9,465 bases of DNA from Flavobacterium sp. (GTDB lineage Bacteria; Bacteroidota; Bacteroidia; Flavobacteriales; Flavobacteriaceae), in contig JANJWE010000310.1 in assembly GCA_024709705.1 (NCBI GenBank), positions 1-9,465 on the forward strand, given 5' to 3'. Under the pieces are notes generated by a model. The model saw only the letters and a program-made list of their open reading frames with translations, made no database searches and had not been told where the DNA came from. Of the stretch, positions 6,577 to 9,465 are shown piece after piece. How positions within the stretch are numbered: the stretch's first letter is position 1; each line of letters begins with the position of its first letter. A program made the translations under genes and the position numbers.

Positions 6577-6812
6577 TATTCAAAAATTTCTCCCCGATGC
6601 GGTTTCAATGCATCACGAACCCCAATCATGTAATCATCGGTAACCACCATAAAAGCCATGGCGTGCATCTCGTTGTAAACTTCAAAACCGGTTATGTTTA
6701 AAGGTAACTTTTCGGCAATGATGTATTCTTTTAGGTGTATTTCATGATGCTCAGCGGTTTTGGCAGAAACCGGTCCCCTGAAATCCCAAATCAATTTTAT
6801 TTTTCTGGACAT
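6576..6812 (-). CDS. Small protein of unknown function (78 aa)
   Basis: This encodes a 78-residue protein that I cannot assign to a characterised family. It has no signal peptide or membrane segment, so it should be cytoplasmic. The composition is that of a small folded domain: a strand-like start (KIKLIWDFRGP), a histidine- and glutamate-rich helix (AEHHEIHLKEY, about 20-30), then a hydrophobic MHAMAFMVVTDDYMIGV section (50-66) that looks like a second strand pair. The HHEIH cluster could bind a metal, but nothing else supports that. It starts with ATG, and a full TAnnTTTG -7 match lies 13 bases upstream. Its codon use is normal, with no stop interruptions. It converges on recQ across the CAGTCG inverted repeat, whose outermost base is the last base of its stop codon. 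From memory, similar short proteins occur widely in flavobacteria as hypotheticals. Confidence 0.75.
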   Translation of the reverse strand: MSRKIKLIWDFRGPVSAKTAEHHEIHLKEYIIAEKLPLNITGFEVYNEMHAMAFMVVTDDYMIGVRDALKPHRGEIFE

Positions 6813-6824
6813 TCTTTTTTTTTA

Positions 6825-6832
6825 CAAAAATA
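6825..6832 (-). promoter_or_regulatory. Candidate -7 element for the 78-aa gene
   Basis: The minus strand reads TATTTTTG, a full TAnnTTTG match, ending 12 bases before the gene's ATG. The leader would be very short. No TTG is found at the -33 position. The match to the consensus and its placement support the gene being real. Confidence 0.45.
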
Positions 6833-6947
6833 GAGTCATTTTGGAGAAAATTCCATTTTAAGTTCACTTTTATTATGCACAAAGGGAGATTGCATGAACT
6901 ATGATAGTATAAAAAACTTTTAGAAAATGAAATAAATTACTTTTACT

Positions 6948-6955
6948 TACTTTTG
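6948..6955 (+). promoter_or_regulatory. Candidate -7 element for the FAD-dependent oxidoreductase gene
   Basis: TACTTTTG is a full TAnnTTTG match 15 bases before the ATG at 6971. A second, near match (TACTTTTA, 6938-6945) lies 10 bases upstream as part of a direct repeat of TTACTTTT (6937-6944 and 6947-6954). No clear -33 TTG is present. If used, the leader would be only about 9 bases, which also argues against the in-frame TTG at 6953 being the translation start. Confidence 0.5.
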
Positions 6956-6970
6956 CCAAAAAGAATAACT

Positions 6971-8533
6971 ATGCCCAAAGAACTTCTCATTCAAGTATCA
7001 CCCGAAGTGGCTGCCAATGATTTTTTACTTAAAGATCATGTAGCCAAAATGATTCAGGTTTCTATGTCTGAAGTTCAGCATATTTCTATTCTTAAACGTT
7101 CGATTGATGCCCGTCAAAAAGCCATCAAAATCAATTTGAAGTTGCTGATTTTCTTTCAAGGTGAACCATTTACTGAACAGAAAATTGAATTGCCTCATTA
7201 CCCAAATGTAGCCAATCAAAAGGAAGTGATAGTGGTTGGTGCCGGTCCGGCCGGACTTTTTGCAGCTCTTCAACTGATTGAATTAGGTTTAAAACCCATC
7301 GTGATTGAACGAGGCAAAGATGTTCGGGGTCGTCGCCGTGATTTAAAGGCGATTAATCGAGACCACATTGTTAGCGAAGATTCTAACTATTGTTTTGGCG
7401 AAGGTGGTGCCGGGACTTATTCTGATGGAAAACTCTACACGCGTTCCAAAAAACGTGGCGATGTGGATCGAATTTTACAATTGTTAGTCGGTTTTGGTGC
7501 TTCTCCAGAGATTTTGGTAGAAGCTCATCCACACATCGGAACCAATAAGTTACCGCAAATTATTCAAGATATTCGGGAAAAAATCATCGCCTGTGGCGGA
7601 CACGTTTTGTTTGAAACTCGTGTGACAGATTTTATCATCAAGAGTAATGAAATACAAGGAATTGTTACCCAAAAAGGCGAAACGATTTCAGCTAATAAAG
7701 TCATTTTGGCCACCGGACATTCGGCTCGGGATATTTTTGAATTATTGGATAGAAAAAAAATCCTCATCGAGGTCAAACCTTTTGCATTGGGCGTTCGTGC
7801 AGAACATCCGCAAGAGTTAATTGACAGCATTCAATATAGTTGCGATTTTAGAGGAGACTATTTACCTCCTGCTCCGTATTCCATCGTGAAACAAGTCAAT
7901 GGTCGCGGCATGTATTCGTTTTGCATGTGTCCCGGCGGCGTAATTGCTCCGTGTGCCACCAGTCCGGGAGAAGTAGTAACCAACGGTTGGTCGCCTTCCA
8001 AAAGAGATCAAGCTACGGCCAATTCCGGCATAGTGGTCGAATTGAAGTTGGAAGATTTTAAACCCTTTGCCAAATTCGGACCCTTAGCCGGCATGGAATT
8101 TCAAAAGGCTATTGAACAGAAAGCGTGGTATCTTGCGGGAGAGACACAAAAAGTTCCCGCCCAACGCATGGTAGATTTTACACAAAATAAAGTTTCCGCT
8201 TCCATTCCCAAAACATCGTATGTGCCGGGAACTACTTCAGTAGAAATGGGACAAGTTTTTCCCGGATTTCTTTCCCAAATTATGCGGGAAGGATTTTTAC
8301 AATTCGGAAAATCAATGAAGGGTTATTTAACCAACGAAGCCATTTTGCATGCACCGGAAAGCCGAACATCATCGCCTGTTCGTATTCCACGTGATGCACA
8401 AACCTTAGAACATCTTCAAATTAAAGGCCTGTACCCTTGTGGAGAAGGAGCAGGGTTTGCCGGCGGTATTGTATCTGCTGCGATTGATGGTGAGAAATGT
8501 GCGTTAAAGATTAAGGAGAGTTTGAGTTACTAA
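6971..8533 (+). CDS. FAD-dependent oxidoreductase, COG2509-like
   Basis: A 520-residue flavoprotein of the uncharacterised FAD-dependent dehydrogenase group. An N-terminal domain without a nucleotide motif (1-84) precedes the dinucleotide-binding VVGAGPAGL (88-96), with the following acidic E113 for ribose contact and basic GKDVRGRRRDL (115-125). Further family landmarks are FGEGGAGTYSDGKL (142-155), ATGHSARD (247-254), MCPGG (319-323), ESRTSSPVRI (463-472) and the C-terminal FAD-binding GEGAGFAGGI (491-500). The protein appears complete and soluble. The substrate is unknown for the group. The ATG at 6971 was chosen because the six codons upstream of it (from TTG 6953) overlap the -7 promoter element and do not look like protein. 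Its downstream neighbour idi has its own -7 match, so the two may be separate transcripts. Confidence 0.88.
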   Translation: MPKELLIQVSPEVAANDFLLKDHVAKMIQVSMSEVQHISILKRSIDARQKAIKINLKLLIFFQGEPFTEQKIELPHYPNVANQKEVIVVGAGPAGLFAALQLIELGLKPIVIERGKDVRGRRRDLKAINRDHIVSEDSNYCFGEGGAGTYSDGKLYTRSKKRGDVDRILQLLVGFGASPEILVEAHPHIGTNKLPQIIQDIREKIIACGGHVLFETRVTDFIIKSNEIQGIVTQKGETISANKVILATGHSARDIFELLDRKKILIEVKPFALGVRAEHPQELIDSIQYSCDFRGDYLPPAPYSIVKQVNGRGMYSFCMCPGGVIAPCATSPGEVVTNGWSPSKRDQATANSGIVVELKLEDFKPFAKFGPLAGMEFQKAIEQKAWYLAGETQKVPAQRMVDFTQNKVSASIPKTSYVPGTTSVEMGQVFPGFLSQIMREGFLQFGKSMKGYLTNEAILHAPESRTSSPVRIPRDAQTLEHLQIKGLYPCGEGAGFAGGIVSAAIDGEKCALKIKESLSY

Positions 8534-8601
8534 AACAACATTCAACACCCGTTAAACTTTTCACAAATCCATATAAATTCAAATAAAAACGAACTTTTTC
8601 T

Positions 8602-8609
8602 TACCTTTG
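8602..8609 (+). promoter_or_regulatory. Candidate -7 element for idi and the pterin synthase gene
   Basis: TACCTTTG is a full TAnnTTTG match 18 bases before the idi ATG at 8628. No TTG is seen at the -33 position in the AT-rich upstream stretch. Its position fixes the idi start at 8628 rather than the in-frame TTG at 8607, which lies inside this element. Confidence 0.5.
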
Positions 8610-8627
8610 AAAAGCTATAAAAAAGCT

Positions 8628-9155
8628 ATGACAGAAGAAAAAGTAATTTTAGTTAACGAAAACGACGAGCCCATCGGGTTGATGGAAAAACTTGAAGCTC
8701 ATGAAAAGGCGGTACTTCATCGTGCTTTTTCCGTTTTTGTATTGAATGATAAAAACGAAGTGATGTTGCAACAACGAGCACATCACAAATACCATTCACC
8801 TTTGTTGTGGACCAACACGTGTTGCAGTCACCAACGCGAAGGCGAAACCAATATCCAAGCCGGAACCCGTAGATTACAAGAAGAAATGGGTTTTACCACC
8901 GAGTTGAAAGAATTATTTCACTTTATTTACAAAGCCCCTTTTGACAACGGTTTGACCGAACACGAACTCGATCATGTGATGATTGGTTACTACAATAACG
9001 AACCGAACATAAATCCCGATGAGGTAGAAAGTTGGAAATGGATGAGCATTGAAGCCATTAGAGACGATATTCAAACGCAAACTGAAAACTACACCGTTTG
9101 GTTTAAAATTATTTTTGACGAGTTTTATCATTACTTGGAAGAGCATAAACTATAA
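8628..9155 (+). CDS. idi: Isopentenyl-diphosphate delta-isomerase, type I
   Basis: IDI interconverts isopentenyl and dimethylallyl diphosphate, the units for quinone, carotenoid and undecaprenyl synthesis. The 175-residue Nudix-fold protein carries the type I active site. H25 and H31 (AHEKAVLHRAFSVF) and H68 supply metal ligands, C66 in TNTCCSH is the catalytic Cys (E. coli Cys67), and E111 and E113 in TEHELDH correspond to the E. coli Glu114/Glu116 pair. W158 matches the conserved active-site Trp. A degenerate Nudix box lies at about 78-89 (AGTRRLQEEMGF). Unlike E. coli, which has no absolute need of IDI, an organism using the mevalonate route makes only isopentenyl diphosphate and requires this enzyme. 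Flavobacteria commonly use that route, but this window does not show it. The pterin synthase gene follows after 25 bases, so co-transcription is likely. Confidence 0.96.
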   Translation: MTEEKVILVNENDEPIGLMEKLEAHEKAVLHRAFSVFVLNDKNEVMLQQRAHHKYHSPLLWTNTCCSHQREGETNIQAGTRRLQEEMGFTTELKELFHFIYKAPFDNGLTEHELDHVMIGYYNNEPNINPDEVESWKWMSIEAIRDDIQTQTENYTVWFKIIFDEFYHYLEEHKL

Positions 9156-9180
9156 AATATCAAATTCAAAAATCAATAAA

Positions 9181-9465
9181 ATGAGAGTTACAGTTTCCAG
9201 AAAAGCACACTTCAACGCGGCTCATCGCTTGTATCGCAAAGATTGGTCGATGGAAAAAAACGATTTGGTTTTTGGAAAGTGTAATAATCCCAATTTTCAC
9301 GGGCACAATTATGAATTGATTGTGAGTGTATCCGGTGAAATTGATCCCGAAACCGGTTTTGTGATGGACGTAAAGATTTTATCTGATTTGATTAAAGAGC
9401 ATATTGAAAATGCATTTGACCACAAAAACCTGAATCTGGATGTACCTGATTTTGCCAATTTGAAT
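9181..9465 (+). CDS. 6-pyruvoyl/6-carboxytetrahydropterin synthase family protein, 3' end outside window
   Basis: The ATG at 9181 opens a frame of 95 codons that runs uninterrupted to the window edge, and the protein is clearly a COG0720 (PTPS/QueD) enzyme. These act on 7,8-dihydroneopterin triphosphate. Zinc ligands H15 (FNAAH), H40 and H42 (HGHNY), catalytic C34, and the Asp80-His81 pair in FDHKNLN are all present; GEIDPETGFVMD (52-63) is the usual connecting strand. The spacing C34-x5-HGH and the segment FGKCNNPNFHGHNY resemble animal 6-pyruvoyltetrahydropterin synthase (C-x5-HGH), whereas E. coli QueD has C-x3-HGH. Automated annotation would probably call this queD. The motif leaves open a biopterin-type role rather than queuosine synthesis. 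Normal family members are about 120-150 residues, so roughly 25-55 residues are missing. No queuosine partner genes are visible. Confidence 0.93.
   Translation, partial: MRVTVSRKAHFNAAHRLYRKDWSMEKNDLVFGKCNNPNFHGHNYELIVSVSGEIDPETGFVMDVKILSDLIKEHIENAFDHKNLNLDVPDFANLN

Noticed and set aside
6498..6701. Plus-strand open frame starting at a GTG that overlaps the recQ stop
   Set aside because: It runs through the inverted repeat and antisense to the 78-aa gene, shows no recognisable protein features and has no promoter motif. The minus-strand frame is the better gene.
6953..6970. TTG start giving six extra residues on the FAD-dependent oxidoreductase
   Set aside because: The TTG is part of a TAnnTTTG promoter element and a natural ATG follows at 6971.
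8607..8627. TTG start giving seven extra residues on IDI
   Set aside because: It overlaps the candidate -7 element; the ATG at 8628 gives the usual IDI N-terminus.
1..9465. Defence island, mobile element or new multi-gene system
   Set aside because: All but one of the genes belong to well-known core families in plausible operons; there is no integrase, transposase, tRNA-flanked boundary or abrupt composition change beyond the short intergenic repeat.

Overview
The window reads as ordinary chromosome from a member of the Bacteroidota, most likely a flavobacterium (family Flavobacteriaceae). The evidence is the AT-rich coding style, A-rich leaders without clear Shine-Dalgarno sites, repeated matches to the Bacteroidota promoter -7 element (TAnnTTTG) just upstream of start codons, and the protein set itself: a type I IPP isomerase, a RecQ of the flavobacterial form and a kdsD-tatC-lptB cluster. 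This assignment is made from recognition, not from a database search.

Layout: (1) 2-1243, plus strand: the 3' end of pssA (phosphatidylserine synthase), followed three bases later by a membrane-anchored GH25 muramidase. (2) 1240-4216, minus strand: a tight cluster transcribed in the order kdsD, tatC, an AhpD-like/carboxymuconolactone decarboxylase-family protein, then lptB. This is an envelope cluster, covering Kdo precursor synthesis, folded-protein export, a small redox-type protein and the ATPase of LPS export. The lptB and muramidase genes converge and overlap by four bases through their stop codons. (3) 4217-4302: a compact divergent promoter region with overlapping candidate promoters and an 8-bp inverted repeat. 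(4) 4303-6498, plus strand: recQ, whose protein has lost the zinc-binding cysteines of classical RecQ. (5) 6500-6576: an unusual GC-richer inverted repeat built from CAGTCG/CAGTT units, filling the gap between recQ and a convergent small gene. (6) 6576-6812, minus strand: a 78-residue protein of unknown function. (7) 6971-9465, plus strand: a COG2509-like FAD-dependent oxidoreductase, then idi, then a tetrahydropterin synthase family gene that runs off the window.

Genes occupy about 96% of the window and no gap exceeds 160 bases. I see no tRNA, rRNA, transposase, CRISPR array, prophage or defence gene, and no convincing sign of a new multi-gene system. The points most worth a second look are the cysteine-less RecQ, the animal-type CX5HGH motif in the pterin synthase, the intergenic CAGTCG repeat, the conserved-looking small protein, and the overlapping kdsD/recQ promoter region.
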